Positions 17,027-26,792 of a stretch of 64,000 nt of DNA are shown here, one piece after another. The stretch is from contig NZ_WIND01000016.1 in NCBI RefSeq assembly GCF_009697225.1, positions 29,763 to 93,762 of the forward strand, given 5' to 3'. The position numbers and the translations under genes were made by a program. This DNA comes from Halovulum marinum. GTDB lineage: Bacteria > Pseudomonadota > Alphaproteobacteria > Rhodobacterales > Rhodobacteraceae. Positions within the stretch are counted from its first letter, which is position 1. The number at the start of each line of letters is the position of its first letter. The notes beneath the pieces were generated by a model that saw nothing but the letters and a program-made list of their open reading frames with translations, made no database searches and was not told the DNA's origin.

Positions 17027-19027
17027 TCATTCCGCCGGTGTTGCTACTGGTCCGCTGCGCGAGGCCCGGCGCGGGGCACCGACGCGCAGGCGCCTGTCGG
17101 ACAGCGAGAGGCCACCGCCGAGAACCAGCATCGCCGCGCCGATCCAGATGAAATTCACCAGTGGCTCGTAGAGGATGCGAAGCGTCCACGCGCCCTGGTC
17201 TGCAACTGTTTCAGAGGCGGGTTCGGCAAGCGACGCATAGAGATCGCCCGCAAGCGTCGACCGTATCGCCGACTCGGTCGTGCTGCTCCGGGCGACAGGA
17301 TACGAGCGCCTTTCGGGGTAGAGCGTTGTCACGCTGTCGCCATTCCGGCTGACCGCGAGGGTGCCCCGATCGGCAATGTAATTGGGACCCCGCACTGTTT
17401 CGACACCGTCGAAGCGGACGTCGAAGCCCGCGATCTCGATGACGGAGCCCGGCTGAACGAAGACGATCTCTTCCGATTTCCAGGCGGTCGAGCCGATGAA
17501 GCCAAGCATCGCAACCGCCAGTCCGGTGTGCGCCAGCGTCATGCCGTGGGCGGCACGCGGCAGGTTCCGCGCGCGGCGCATCGCTTCGGCCGTCGGCACG
17601 TCGAAGAGCCTGATCCGAACGGCCCACTCGCGCAGCGTGGCGATGAGCAGCCATACCGCGATCGCGACCGACAGGTAGGCAAGGACGGGCCCGCCCCGCG
17701 CGAGATACCAGGTTGCAAGTCCGGCAAGTCCCGCCAGTACCGCGACGAACCAAAGCCGTTGAAGGACCCCCTTCAGGTCGGCGCGCTTCCACGACAGGAA
17801 CGGGCCGATGGCCATCGCCACGACCAGCGGCAACATGATCGGGATGAACGTGGCGTTGAAGTAGGGCGGTCCGACGGACACCTTGTCGCCAGTCAGCGCC
17901 TCCATGAACAGGGGATAGAGGGTTCCGAACAATACGGTTCCGGTCGCCGTCGCCAGAAGCAGGTTGTTGATCAGCAATCCGGCCTCGCGGCTGACGGGCG
18001 CGAAGAGGCCGCCGCCTTCCATCGACGGGGCGCGCCAGGCATAGAGAGTGAGCGAGCCTCCGATCGTCACTCCGAGCAGTCCGAGGATGTAGAGACCACG
18101 TTCCGGATCGACGGCGAAGGCATGAACGGATGTCAGCAGGCCGGACCGCACGATGAACGTGCCCAGAAGGGAAAGCGAGAAGGTCAGGATCGCGAGGAGT
18201 ATGGTCCAGCTCTTGAAGGCGTCGCGCTTTTCGGTGACGATCGCCGAGTGCAGAAGCGCGGTGCCGAGAAGCCAGGGCATGAAGCTCACGTTCTCGACCG
18301 GATCCCAGAACCACCAGCCGCCCCAGCCCAGTTCATAGTAGGCCCACCACGACCCGAGCGCGATCCCGGCCGTCAGGGACATCCACGCAGCCAGCGTCCA
18401 CGGGCGCACCCACCGTGCCCAGGCGGCGTCGACCCGCCCCTCGATCAGCGCGGCCACGGCAAAGGAAAACACGATCGAGAAGCCGACGTAGCCGAAATAC
18501 AGAAGCGGCGGGTGCATCGCCAGACCGACATCCTGCAGAAGCGGGTTCAGGTCGTTGCCGTCCAATGGCGGCGGAAACACGCGTTCGAACGGGTTCGACG
18601 TCAGCAACAGGAACGACAGGAAGCCGGTGCTGATCCAGGCCTGAACCGACAGTGTCCGCGCCTTGAGCGCATCCGGGATGTTTGACCCGAAAAGCGCCAC
18701 GCCCGCGCCGAAGGCCGCCAGGATCAGCACCCAGAGCAGAAGCGACCCCTCGTGGCTGCCCCAGGTGCCCGCGATCTTGAACAGCATCGGCTTGAGCGAA
18801 TTCGAGTTCTCGACAACGTTTGCGACGGTGAAATCGCTGACCACGAAGGCCTGCATCAGCGCCGCGAAGGCGATGCCTATGAAAACCAGTTGCGCGATGG
18901 ACGAACTTCGCGCGCTGCGCATCCACAGCGCATTGCCACGGGCCGCACCGAGCATGGGAAGTACGCTTTGTACCAGTGCGGTGGCCAGCGCGAGGGCGAG
19001 GGCGAATTGTCCGATTTCGGGTATCAT
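17027..19027 (-). CDS. ccmF: Heme lyase subunit CcmF
   Basis: A 666-residue multi-spanning inner-membrane protein that attaches heme to apocytochrome c. The tryptophan-rich WWD signature is visible (GWGGWWFWDPVENVSFMPWL, about residues 230-250). Other conserved stretches include GTWGSHEGSLLLWVLILAAF and HGMTLAHTGLAVAMLGFIG, and the large periplasmic loop follows near the C-terminus. First gene of the ccmF-G-H-I operon; ccmABCDE are not in the window, so the set is partial here and may duplicate a core set. Confidence 0.95.
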   Translation of the reverse strand: MIPEIGQFALALALATALVQSVLPMLGAARGNALWMRSARSSSIAQLVFIGIAFAALMQAFVVSDFTVANVVENSNSLKPMLFKIAGTWGSHEGSLLLWVLILAAFGAGVALFGSNIPDALKARTLSVQAWISTGFLSFLLLTSNPFERVFPPPLDGNDLNPLLQDVGLAMHPPLLYFGYVGFSIVFSFAVAALIEGRVDAAWARWVRPWTLAAWMSLTAGIALGSWWAYYELGWGGWWFWDPVENVSFMPWLLGTALLHSAIVTEKRDAFKSWTILLAILTFSLSLLGTFIVRSGLLTSVHAFAVDPERGLYILGLLGVTIGGSLTLYAWRAPSMEGGGLFAPVSREAGLLINNLLLATATGTVLFGTLYPLFMEALTGDKVSVGPPYFNATFIPIMLPLVVAMAIGPFLSWKRADLKGVLQRLWFVAVLAGLAGLATWYLARGGPVLAYLSVAIAVWLLIATLREWAVRIRLFDVPTAEAMRRARNLPRAAHGMTLAHTGLAVAMLGFIGSTAWKSEEIVFVQPGSVIEIAGFDVRFDGVETVRGPNYIADRGTLAVSRNGDSVTTLYPERRSYPVARSSTTESAIRSTLAGDLYASLAEPASETVADQGAWTLRILYEPLVNFIWIGAAMLVLGGGLSLSDRRLRVGAPRRASRSGPVATPAE

Positions 19028-19070
19028 CGCGATTTCCTGGTCATTCGAAGGTCATCCCGGGCGGGTGCAG

Positions 19071-19088
19071 CCTTCCCGGGCGGGAAGG
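19071..19088. promoter_or_regulatory. Inverted repeat upstream of ccmF
   Basis: CCTTCCCG-GG-CGGGAAGG is a perfect 8-bp dyad. CCCGGGCGGG occurs twice in direct orientation (19056-19065 and 19075-19084). The site lies between the SHOCT gene end and the ccmF start. It could be an operator or a factor-independent stop without T-run; neither is shown. Confidence 0.35.
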
Positions 19089-19140
19089 TCAACAGTTTAT
19101 GGCTCACAATTCGGTGGGAAACATACCGACTGGCTCGCCG

Positions 19141-19461
19141 TCACAATCCGAGTTTCGCCTTGCGGCGCTCGTACTCCTCGTCGTCGATTTCACCCTTGGC
19201 ATAGCGTTCGCGCAGGATCTCGGCCGCGTCCGATTTGCTGCCTGGGCCGGATCCGGAGGAAAAGCCGCGGACGGCGAACACGATCAGGGCGATGATCGCC
19301 CCCCAGAACAACAGCATCATCAGGCCGCCAAACATGCCGAAGCCACCTCCCCACATCATGTGACCGAAACCGTCGCCCCAACCATCCGCCGAATCGGCAA
19401 ACGCCGCTCCGGCCGACGATCCAAGGGCTGACAGGGCCATGAGGGATATCCCTTTTGTCAT
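19141..19461 (-). CDS. Small SHOCT-domain membrane protein
   Basis: A 106-residue protein with a signal-like N-terminus (ISLMALSALGSSAGAAFA), a Gly/Trp/Met-rich stretch (GHMMWGGGFGMFGG), a membrane helix (LMMLLFWGAIIALIVFAV), and a C-terminal SHOCT motif (AAEILRERYAKGEIDDEEYERRKAKL). SHOCT motifs are thought to support oligomerisation. Its ATG overlaps the histidine-kinase stop (ATGA), so it is the third gene of the two-component operon. Relatives are often found with copper or metal genes, which fits the neighbourhood; its role is otherwise unknown. Confidence 0.8.
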   Translation of the reverse strand: MTKGISLMALSALGSSAGAAFADSADGWGDGFGHMMWGGGFGMFGGLMMLLFWGAIIALIVFAVRGFSSGSGPGSKSDAAEILRERYAKGEIDDEEYERRKAKLGL

Positions 19462-20866
19462 CGCATGTTCCTTTCTTCCTGTTCGCGCGCTGTTTCCAGC
19501 GGCAGTGTGACGGTCACGAGAAGACCGCCTTCGGTGCGGTTCGACAGCGCCACGTCGCCGCCATGAGCCCGCACGATCGTTCGCGCGGTCGACAGACCAA
19601 GGCCGGTGCCGCCGGTTTCGCGCGAGCGGGATTTCTCCAGACGGAAAAACGGCTCGAATACCTGCTCGAGTTCGGTTTCGGGGATGCCGGGGCCCCGGTC
19701 CGCAACGTGTATCTCGACGTGTTCGGTGTCGTGCCGGTACGTGACCTCGGCACCTCCGCCGTAGCGCTGCGCGTTCTCGATGATGTTGCGCAGGGCGCGC
19801 CGCACCGATTTCGGGCGCAGCCGCACCCACAGGCTGTCGGCCGCATCCAGGGTAAAGCCGTCGATCATGTCGGCCTGCAACTGCTTCAGGTAGGCGCCCA
19901 GTTCCACGTTCTCGTAGGCTTCGGTACTGGCCATGCCGCTTGCGAACGCCAGCGTTGCATCGACCATTTCCTGCATTTCCTCGACCGAAGCGACGAGGCT
20001 TTCGCGTGTTTCGTCTTCGTCCACCATCTCGGCGCGCACCCGCATGGCGGTCAGCGGAGAGCGCAGATCATGGCCCAAAGCCGCAAGCAGCCGCGTTCGG
20101 TCCGCGACAAAGCGGGTCAGCCTTGCCTGCATCCGGTTGAATGCCTGCGTCAGACCGCGCACCTCGCTGGGGCCTATCAGCGGCAGGGGATCGACGGCTT
20201 CCCCGCGTCCCAACCGGTCGGCTGCGTGCGCAATGCGCAACAGCGGTCCGGTCAGGCGGGTCAGAAGAAACCAGCAGGCCGAGACCAGAATGATCATCGC
20301 CGTGATCCCGAAACTGACGATTGACGCCCAGGGCCATTGCAACGGCGGCCGTTCGAACCGTGTTCCGACATTCAGCCATTGCCCGCCCGTCAGGGCGATC
20401 GACAACTGCATCTCGATCGCGGAAAGCTCGCCCCGCATCATCGCCAGATGCATTTTGGCCATTTCCGACGCGAGGTGCGGCATCGGCATGATGCCGCGCT
20501 CGACCTCATGCAGTTCCACGCGGATTTCCCGCGCTTGCGCACCGCCGAGAAGTCCGCGAACGCGCGCCTCGACGGCTCCGCCGTCGGCATGGCTCGAATG
20601 ATCGACGGCGGGAGTGTCCGACAACTCGAAGCGCACCAACGGAGAGTTCGCGGCTCTCAGGATCGCCTGCTGCAAGGATTCCGGCGCCTCCTCGAGCAAC
20701 AGTGCGACGTTCGCGGCCCGGCCGGCCGCCTCGAAGCCCAGCGCGGCGCGCACCGCAAGGCCACGCTCGTCGACGAACAGCCACAGGCTGATCGTCTGCG
20801 CCACCGCCAGCGCCGCGATGATCAGCAGGACCAGCTGGCCGCGAAGACTGTCGATGGCGCGCGGCA

Positions 20867-20867
<1 letters not shown>
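19458..20867 (-). CDS. Sensor histidine kinase
   Basis: A 469-residue membrane kinase. TM1 is near residues 10-30 (GQLVLLIIAALAVAQTISLWLF), a periplasmic domain runs to about 185, TM2 is IVSFGITAMIILVSACWFLL, then come HAMP, the His box LAALGHDLRSPLTAMR, and ATPase motifs IIENAQRYG, DRGPGIPE and GGTGLGLSTA. The sensor part is rich in Met and His (MPMPHLASEMAKMHLAMM, DHSSHADGG), suggesting metal sensing; this is inference. Start ATG at 20867 overlaps the response-regulator stop (TGATG). Confidence 0.9.
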
Positions 20868-21589
<722 letters not shown>

Positions 21590-21633
21590 GCCCCTTCCTT
21601 TACCCGAACGCCGCGTGCCTTCCCGAACAGAAT

Positions 21634-21649
21634 TGTCACGAGATGTAAC
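21634..21649. promoter_or_regulatory. Candidate tandem response-regulator site
   Basis: TGTCAC at 21634-21639 and TGTAAC at 21644-21649 are direct hexamers 10 bases apart, the layout used by OmpR-type dimers. They lie in the divergent region between the response-regulator gene and the EF-hand gene, so both could be targets. No footprint exists; this is pattern only. Confidence 0.35.
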
Positions 21650-21760
21650 GGGCACCGCAATTGTGACGCGCCGATACAAAACGCCGGGGTGCCTGGCATA
21701 CCCTCGTGACAAACACCTGCCATATGTTCCCTGTCGCAACACTGACAGGAGGTGACCCGA

Positions 21761-22357
21761 ATGAAACGCAACACCCTTTTCGCCGCAATGGCCCTGACCG
21801 CAACCGTCCTTGGCGGCGCCGCTCTCGCGGATGCCGATCACGGAAACGGCGGAAAGCCCGGCGCCAAGCCCGGAGCGGGCATGATGCACGGCGGTGGCCC
21901 CGGCACGATGGGCATGATGGGGGGCATGGACGGCATGATGGACATGATGCAGCGCATGCACGGCAACATGATGGGCGGCGGCATGATGGCTGGCATGGGT
22001 CCCATGGGCGGCGGCATGATGCAGATGTTCGACGCCGACGGCGACGGCACGGTCACGCCCGAAGAGATGCGTTCGCAGTTGCAGGCCAGGCTCGCCGAAT
22101 ACGACAGCGACGGTGACGGGTCCCTCTCGATTGCCGAGTTCGAGACCCTGCACAGCGCCATGATCCGCGAGATGATGGTGGATCGCTTCCAGCACCTCGA
22201 TGCCGACGGCGACGGCGCGGTGACGGCGGAAGAGATGACGGCACCCGCCGACATGATGGAGCGGATGCAGGGGATGCGGTCGAACATGGCGCAGTCGCCC
22301 GGTCAGCCCGGCAATGGCCAGGGCATGGGCGACGGACCCATGATGAACGACAATTGA
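21761..22357 (+). CDS. Exported Met-rich EF-hand protein
   Basis: A 198-residue secreted protein. The signal peptide (TLFAAMALTATVLGGAALA) precedes a Met/Gly-rich segment (MMHGGGPGTMGMMGGMDGMM, MMGGGMMAGMGPMGGG), then three EF-hand-like loops: DADGDGTVTPEE, DSDGDGSLSIAE and DADGDGAVTAEE. EF hands bind Ca2+; Met-rich segments commonly bind Cu+ or Ag+. The combination, next to a Met/His-rich sensor kinase, suggests a periplasmic metal-binding protein. AGGAGG at 21747-21752 fixes the start at ATG 21761 rather than the upstream GTG. Confidence 0.85.
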   Translation: MKRNTLFAAMALTATVLGGAALADADHGNGGKPGAKPGAGMMHGGGPGTMGMMGGMDGMMDMMQRMHGNMMGGGMMAGMGPMGGGMMQMFDADGDGTVTPEEMRSQLQARLAEYDSDGDGSLSIAEFETLHSAMIREMMVDRFQHLDADGDGAVTAEEMTAPADMMERMQGMRSNMAQSPGQPGNGQGMGDGPMMNDN

Positions 22358-22363
22358 GCGGAC

Positions 22364-22387
22364 CGGCGCCGGCTCAGGCCGGCGCCG
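22364..22387 (+). terminator. Hairpin terminator after the EF-hand gene
   Basis: A 10-bp GC stem (CGGCGCCGGC-TCAG-GCCGGCGCCG) begins 7 bases after the stop codon. Only a short GCTTCC follows, so termination may be weak or Rho-assisted. Confidence 0.55.
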
Positions 22388-22504
22388 CTTCCCGAAACGT
22401 CTGACTCGCGAAACACACGGACACGAACGCCAAACCGCACTATGTATCGCCACGCCCAGACAGTGGCGGGCAACCACCGCAAACTCGAAACGGAGAAAAC
22501 CGCA

Positions 22505-22891
22505 ATGGCCTATACCTATGATCGCGTTCTGAAAGATGTCGCCATTGACGACGCCGAACTGCTTGTTCGCGACGCGTTGGCGGAGAAGGGTTTCGGCGTG
22601 CTGACCGAGATAGACGTGAAGGCGACGATGAAAAAGAAGCTGGACGTCGAGATTCCGGCCTATCGCATCCTCGGCGCCTGCAACCCGCAAATGGCGTACA
22701 AGGCCATCGAGATCGAGCCGCGCATCGGCGCGATGCTGCCGTGCAACGTCATTCTGCGTCAGGTGGACCGAGATACCGAAATCAGCGTCATCGACCCCGT
22801 GGCGTCAATGCAGGCAGTGGAAAACGCCGACCTGCACGCGGTCGCCGGCCAGGTCCGCGACCTGCTCCGGGCGGCACTGGACGCGGTCTGA
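22505..22891 (+). CDS. DUF302 domain protein
   Basis: A 128-residue cytosolic protein that is one DUF302 domain: DDAELLVRDALAEKGFGVLTEIDVKATMKKKLDV, RILGACNPQMAYKAIEIEP, GAMLPCNVILRQVD. Function is unknown in the family, though members are often near copper or cytochrome genes. Start ATG at 22505 (MAYTYDRV) is the family-like start; GGAG lies about 10 bases upstream. It may share transcripts with the EF-hand gene, 147 bases upstream, although a hairpin intervenes. Confidence 0.82.
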   Translation: MAYTYDRVLKDVAIDDAELLVRDALAEKGFGVLTEIDVKATMKKKLDVEIPAYRILGACNPQMAYKAIEIEPRIGAMLPCNVILRQVDRDTEISVIDPVASMQAVENADLHAVAGQVRDLLRAALDAV

Positions 22892-23262
22892 CCGAACGCG
22901 GCCGCTTGGTGCATTTGCGGGTGGCCGGCAATCACGACGATGTGAAGCTTGGCGCCGCGACCTGGTGCGCGATCGATTTCCCGCTGGCCGAGAAGTGGGG
23001 CGGGCGGCTGGTGCGGTGCGGGATCATTGCCGGTGACCATGATCACCTCGACTTTCGATGGTATGCCGGGCAAGGTCCGGGCAGTGCGCCATGCCCCACA
23101 CCATCGCAGGCGCGGCCCTGGCGCATTTCTTGCGCAGGATCATGCCGACTTGATCAGGCGATTACGGGACACTATTGGGGAATGTGGCTTTTCACGCCCA
23201 AATCGAAACGCCCAAACCGAAACACCGAAACACCGAAACACCGGTATTTCTTCAATCCGGAG
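22892..23262. other. Intergenic region with an open frame and small tandem repeat
   Basis: A plus frame stays open from the DUF302 region (one reading gives LGAATWCAIDFPLAEKWGG), but it has no ribosome site, no family I recognise and no clear start. It may be a relic. CCGAAACA is repeated three times at 23217-23240 just before the next gene. Confidence 0.35.
23217..23240. repeat. Tandem octamer CCGAAACA x3
   Basis: Three exact copies of CCGAAACA (23217-23224, 23225-23232, 23233-23240), preceded by degenerate copies, lie 35 bases upstream of the ferric-reductase-like gene. This could be a contraction/expansion site in the 5' leader. Confidence 0.75.
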
Positions 23263-23274
23263 ATGTCCGACGCC

Positions 23275-23964
23275 ATGAACGGGAAACCCACGCTCTTCAG
23301 ACATGGACTCGTCCTCGGATTATCCGGTTTGGCCGGATATCTGCTGCTGGAATCCCGGGCTGAGTGGTCGGAAATGCATCGCTATAACCGCGCCTTGGGG
23401 GATCTTTCGCTACTGCTGATCGCCATGGCCATGGCGCTGGGTCCGCTGGCGCGACTTTCCACGGCCCGGTTCGTCCGGAAACTTCTGCCCTACCGTCGGG
23501 AACTTGGCATCTATGCCGTTCTTGCGGCGATCGTGCACACGATCATCATTCTGCTTGGCTGGGTCGAACTGGATTTCGCCCGGTTGTTCGGCTTCGAGTT
23601 TCACCCGCAGCTGCAACGCTACGTGATGGTGCAGCACGGGTTTGCACTTGCCAACATCCTCGGAATCGCGGCGCTGCTGTATGGCATCGTGCTGGCGGCC
23701 ACATCGAACGATTTCAGCCAGAACCGCCTTGGTGCATCGGTCTGGAAGTACATCCAGCAGGGCACTTACGTCTTGTGGTGGCTGACCGTATTGCACACGG
23801 CCTACTTCCTGTTCTTTCACTTTCTCGACTTCCATCGCCAGACCCCCGAGCCGAATTGGGCGCAATGGCCGTTCATGGCCCTTGTCGGCGCCGTCCTGGC
23901 ATTGCAACTGGCGGCAACGATCAGGACATGGCACGCCCAGCGGCACCGGCGGGCCGCGACGTGA
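23275..23964 (+). CDS. Ferric-reductase-like / cytochrome b-type membrane protein
   Basis: A 229-residue protein with about six membrane helices in the ferric reductase-like transmembrane (YedZ/MsrQ-related) fold. Candidate heme-ligand His occur in helices: AAIVHTIIILLGW, MVQHGFALANI, LTVLHTAYFLFFHFLDFH. No flavin or NAD domain is attached. I chose ATG 23275 (MNGKPTLF); ATG 23263 in the same frame would add four residues and its CCGGAG is too close. Likely role: transmembrane electron transfer to the periplasm, partner unknown. Confidence 0.75.
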   Translation: MNGKPTLFRHGLVLGLSGLAGYLLLESRAEWSEMHRYNRALGDLSLLLIAMAMALGPLARLSTARFVRKLLPYRRELGIYAVLAAIVHTIIILLGWVELDFARLFGFEFHPQLQRYVMVQHGFALANILGIAALLYGIVLAATSNDFSQNRLGASVWKYIQQGTYVLWWLTVLHTAYFLFFHFLDFHRQTPEPNWAQWPFMALVGAVLALQLAATIRTWHAQRHRRAAT

Positions 23965-24087
23965 GACCGGCGAAACCGACGGGCAGCCGAAGCGCGGGTT
24001 CGGGGCGGGGTCGCCGCGCAGGCATCAGGCGCGCCTGCCCGCGGCAGCAGTGCCACGACAATCAGGCTGACTGGCAAGGCGGGTCCA

Positions 24088-25413
24088 ATGGACAACGGGG
24101 ATAGAAGCAGCCTCTACCGCGAGGGCTCGATCACCCTGGGCGGGGCTGTCGCGATGGGAACCGGCGTGATGATCGGCGCGGGCATCTTCGCGCTGACCGG
24201 TCAGATCGCGCAGCTGGCCGGGCCGCTGTTCCCGCTCGCCTTCATCGCCGGCGCGATCGTCACCGGCTTCAGCGCCTACAGCTATATCCGGATGTCGAAC
24301 CAGTGGCCGTCCTCGGGTGGCATCGCGATGATCCTGCAGAAATGCTACGGCCCCGGTGCCGTCGCCGCCGGGGCCGCCCTGCTGATGGCGCTCAGCATGG
24401 TGATCGCGGAAAGCCTCGTCGCCCGGACCTTCGCGACCTATGTCCTGCGCCCCTTCGAAATCGAGGGTGGTCCGCTGGTCCCGGTGCTCGCAGTGGGCGT
24501 CATCGTCTTCGCCTATGTGGTGAACATCTCCGGCAACCGGTCGGTGGGGGTGTTCTCGCTGATCATGGCGGCAATCAAGATCGGCGGCATCGGGCTGTTC
24601 GGCATTGCCGCGATATGGTCCAGCGGCTTCCGGTTCACGGCTGCGTCCGACCCGGCACAGGCCTATGGGTTGACCGGGTTCATCGCCTCGATGGCGTTCG
24701 CGATCCTGGCCTTCAAGGGGTTCACCACCATCACCAACAGCGGGTCCGAGATTACCGAGCCGAACCGCAACGTGGGCCGGGCGATCATGCTTTCGATCGG
24801 GATCTGCGTGGCCGTGTACCTGCTGGTGGCCTTCGGTGTCGGATCAAGCCTGACGATCGACCAGATCGTCGCGGCGCGCGACTATTCGCTGGCCGAAGCG
24901 GCGCAACCCGCGCTCGGACGGACCGGATTCCTTCTGACCGTGATCCTTGCCGCGGTTGCCACGGCGTCGGGCGTGCTGGCCAGCGTGTTCGCGGTATCGC
25001 GGATGCTGGCGATGCTGACCGACATGAAGATGATCCCGCACAGCCATTTCGGAATGTCGGGCCCGATCCAGCGGCATACGCTGGTCTATACCGTTGTCAT
25101 CGCTTCACTGCTCGCGGTGTTCTTCGATCTGGGTCGGATCGCCTCGCTCGGCGCCTTCTTCTACCTTGTGATGGACATGGTCGTGCACTGGGGCGTCTTC
25201 CGCTTCCGGCGCAAGGAGATCGGGGCGTCGGGTCTGGTGCTGCTGACTGCCCTGATGCTCGACGCGGTGGTGCTGGCGGCCTTTACGGCGATGAAGCTCC
25301 AGAGCGATCCCATCATCGTGGTCTATGCAATCTCCGGGATCGCGGCGGTCTTCGCTTTCGAGCGATCGTACCTGTCACGATGGCTGGCACCGCAGGTGGC
25401 TCATGAACACTGA
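24088..25413 (+). CDS. APC superfamily amino acid permease
   Basis: A 441-residue transporter with about 12 membrane helices. The first helix signature is clear (LGGAVAMGTGVMIGAGIFALTGQIAQLAG), with the APC family GxG unwound region; also SEITEPNRNVGRAIMLSIG and FAVSRMLAMLTDMKMIP. It is closest in pattern to YbaT-like permeases. Substrate cannot be told. It starts 123 bases after the ferric-reductase-like gene. It has no evident link to the metal genes around it. Confidence 0.88.
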   Translation: MDNGDRSSLYREGSITLGGAVAMGTGVMIGAGIFALTGQIAQLAGPLFPLAFIAGAIVTGFSAYSYIRMSNQWPSSGGIAMILQKCYGPGAVAAGAALLMALSMVIAESLVARTFATYVLRPFEIEGGPLVPVLAVGVIVFAYVVNISGNRSVGVFSLIMAAIKIGGIGLFGIAAIWSSGFRFTAASDPAQAYGLTGFIASMAFAILAFKGFTTITNSGSEITEPNRNVGRAIMLSIGICVAVYLLVAFGVGSSLTIDQIVAARDYSLAEAAQPALGRTGFLLTVILAAVATASGVLASVFAVSRMLAMLTDMKMIPHSHFGMSGPIQRHTLVYTVVIASLLAVFFDLGRIASLGAFFYLVMDMVVHWGVFRFRRKEIGASGLVLLTALMLDAVVLAAFTAMKLQSDPIIVVYAISGIAAVFAFERSYLSRWLAPQVAHEH

Positions 25414-25469
25414 GGCCGTCGTGAGCAGGTCGGGATACCACCGACGGTTCGTCGTAACGGAAATTTTTA

Positions 25470-25500
25470 TTGAACCTCAAGTACCTTTAGGCGTTAGGAC
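25470..25500 (+). promoter_or_regulatory. MerR-type promoter/operator upstream of the L,D-transpeptidase gene
   Basis: TTGAAC (25470-25475), a 19-base spacer containing the dyad CCTCAAG-TAC-CTTTAGG, then TAGGAC (25495-25500). A 19-base spacer with a central dyad is the hallmark of promoters twisted open by MerR-family activators. It matches the site at 26729-26759 at most fixed positions. No merR gene is seen in the window. Confidence 0.65.
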
Positions 25501-25523
25501 CATAGACAAAGCGCGGCACTCCT

Positions 25524-25541
25524 GAGGCAACTTGCCGCCTC
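25524..25541 (+). terminator. Weak hairpin in the leader of the L,D-transpeptidase gene
   Basis: GAGGC and GCCTC pair across an 8-base loop and are followed by TTTGCTTT. It lies downstream of the MerR-type promoter, so it could be an attenuator as well as a terminator. Only 5 bp, hence low confidence. Confidence 0.3.
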
Positions 25542-25618
25542 TTTGCTTTCGGGCGAACAGCAATACGTTCGGGATATGGCTCGGCCCGACGACCAGTTTG
25601 TGAAAGGGATCAGGAAAG

Positions 25619-26281
25619 ATGCTGACAAGACGTCATTTCATCCAGACGACCACAGCGCTGTTTTCGGCGTCAATCTCCAGCCCGCTCCTGGCCAGCACCT
25701 GGCCGACCGAGGCGCAAAAGATGGCCTGGGACGCTCGGGTCACACCGCCTGGCTACGACCCGGCGACATCGAACCCGTGGGGCCTGCACCACCGCTTTCT
25801 GCCCCAGCGGGTTGTCGCGAAAGCCGGGCTCGTACCCGGTGACATCCATGTCGATGCCGTGGCGCGGTATCTCTACCATATCGAAGAAGGTGGCACGGCG
25901 ATGCGTTATGGCGTGGCGATCGCGCGCGGCAACCTCTACGAACCAGGCACTTATACGATTCGCCGCAAGGTCGAATGGCCGCATTGGACGCCGACGCAGA
26001 ACATGATCCAGCGCGATCCGGAATATGCGCAGTACGCCGATGGGATGGAACCCGGGCCGACAAACGCGCTCGGGTCGCGAGCCCTCTATCTCTATGTCGG
26101 CAACCGCGACACCTATCTGCGGATTCACGGCACACCGTATCCGAGAAGCATCGGCGGCCGTGCGAGTTCCGGCTGCGTCCGAATGGTCATGGCACACATC
26201 AACGATCTCTACCCCAGGGTCGAGATGGGATCGACGGCGGTCCTGTATTCGGCTGAGGACAGCGTCACCCCGCACAGCTGA
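25619..26281 (+). CDS. L,D-transpeptidase (YkuD domain), Tat-exported
   Basis: A 220-residue periplasmic enzyme that forms 3-3 peptidoglycan crosslinks or anchors proteins to the wall. The N-terminus has a twin-Arg signal (TRRHFIQTTTALF) and a cleavage region SPLLAS. The catalytic motif is HGTPYPRSIGGRASSGCVRM (about residues 175-194), with the active-site His and Cys. RBS AGGAAAG. Preceded by a MerR-type promoter that matches the one before the metal ATPase, suggesting wall remodelling as part of a metal-stress response. Confidence 0.9.
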   Translation: MLTRRHFIQTTTALFSASISSPLLASTWPTEAQKMAWDARVTPPGYDPATSNPWGLHHRFLPQRVVAKAGLVPGDIHVDAVARYLYHIEEGGTAMRYGVAIARGNLYEPGTYTIRRKVEWPHWTPTQNMIQRDPEYAQYADGMEPGPTNALGSRALYLYVGNRDTYLRIHGTPYPRSIGGRASSGCVRMVMAHINDLYPRVEMGSTAVLYSAEDSVTPHS

Positions 26282-26324
26282 CCGGAATGGCAGCGGCAAC
26301 CCATCCGAGGCATGCAGGGCCCGT

Positions 26325-26597
26325 TCAGGCCCCGCGCGCAGTGCAGATGGGGCTGCCGCCCACCGCGCGCAGCGGCACCAAAGTCGTTTCCACCGGGCCG
26401 CTGTGCTCGTACCAGTAGCAGCCGTCCTGGGGAAGAAGCCGGGCCGTGGTGAGATCCTGGCCGGGTGCAGCAAGGGCGGCGACGGCCTCGGAAACATTTC
26501 CGACCCTGGTCTGATCGGCGCTGTCGTCGGGCGCAGGCACCGTGCAGCCAGCAAGTGCCAGCATTGCAGCAAGGATCGGCGTGTGTCGTTTCTGCAT
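26325..26597 (-). CDS. Small lipoprotein of unknown function
   Basis: A 90-residue protein with a lipoprotein signal (AAMLALAGC lipobox), a short acidic linker (PAPDDSADQT) and a compact Cys-containing tail (LLPQDGCYWYEHSGPVETTLVPL, GGSPICTARG). I do not recognise a family. Start ATG at 26597 has GAGGG upstream. It is convergent with the L,D-transpeptidase gene and divergent from the metal ATPase; the shared 196-base region contains the MerR-type site. Confidence 0.7.
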   Translation of the reverse strand: MQKRHTPILAAMLALAGCTVPAPDDSADQTRVGNVSEAVAALAAPGQDLTTARLLPQDGCYWYEHSGPVETTLVPLRAVGGSPICTARGA

Positions 26598-26728
26598 GTC
26601 TACCCTCATTCGTTCTGAATCGCGTTGTCGCGACAAGCGCGGCTTTTATCGCATCGCCAAAAAAATGACGACAGGTTGCCAAAAGCCGCAGGCCGGATTT
26701 CCCGCTGGCGAGAACCCAGAATTAGCCC

Positions 26729-26759
26729 TTGAAGCTCTAGTTGCTGTAGGAACTATGTC
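26729..26759 (+). promoter_or_regulatory. MerR-type promoter/operator of the metal ATPase
   Basis: TTGAAG (26729-26734), a 19-base spacer holding the dyad CTCTAG-TTG-CTGTAGG, then TATGTC (26754-26759), 34 bases before the ATPase ATG. The pattern TTGAAnCTCnAGTnnCTnTAGG is shared with 25470-25500. This is the CueR/ZntR/PbrR-type arrangement. The regulator gene must lie elsewhere. Confidence 0.7.
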
Positions 26760-26792
26760 AATGTGGAATGAACGAATCCTGAGGTTCAATCC

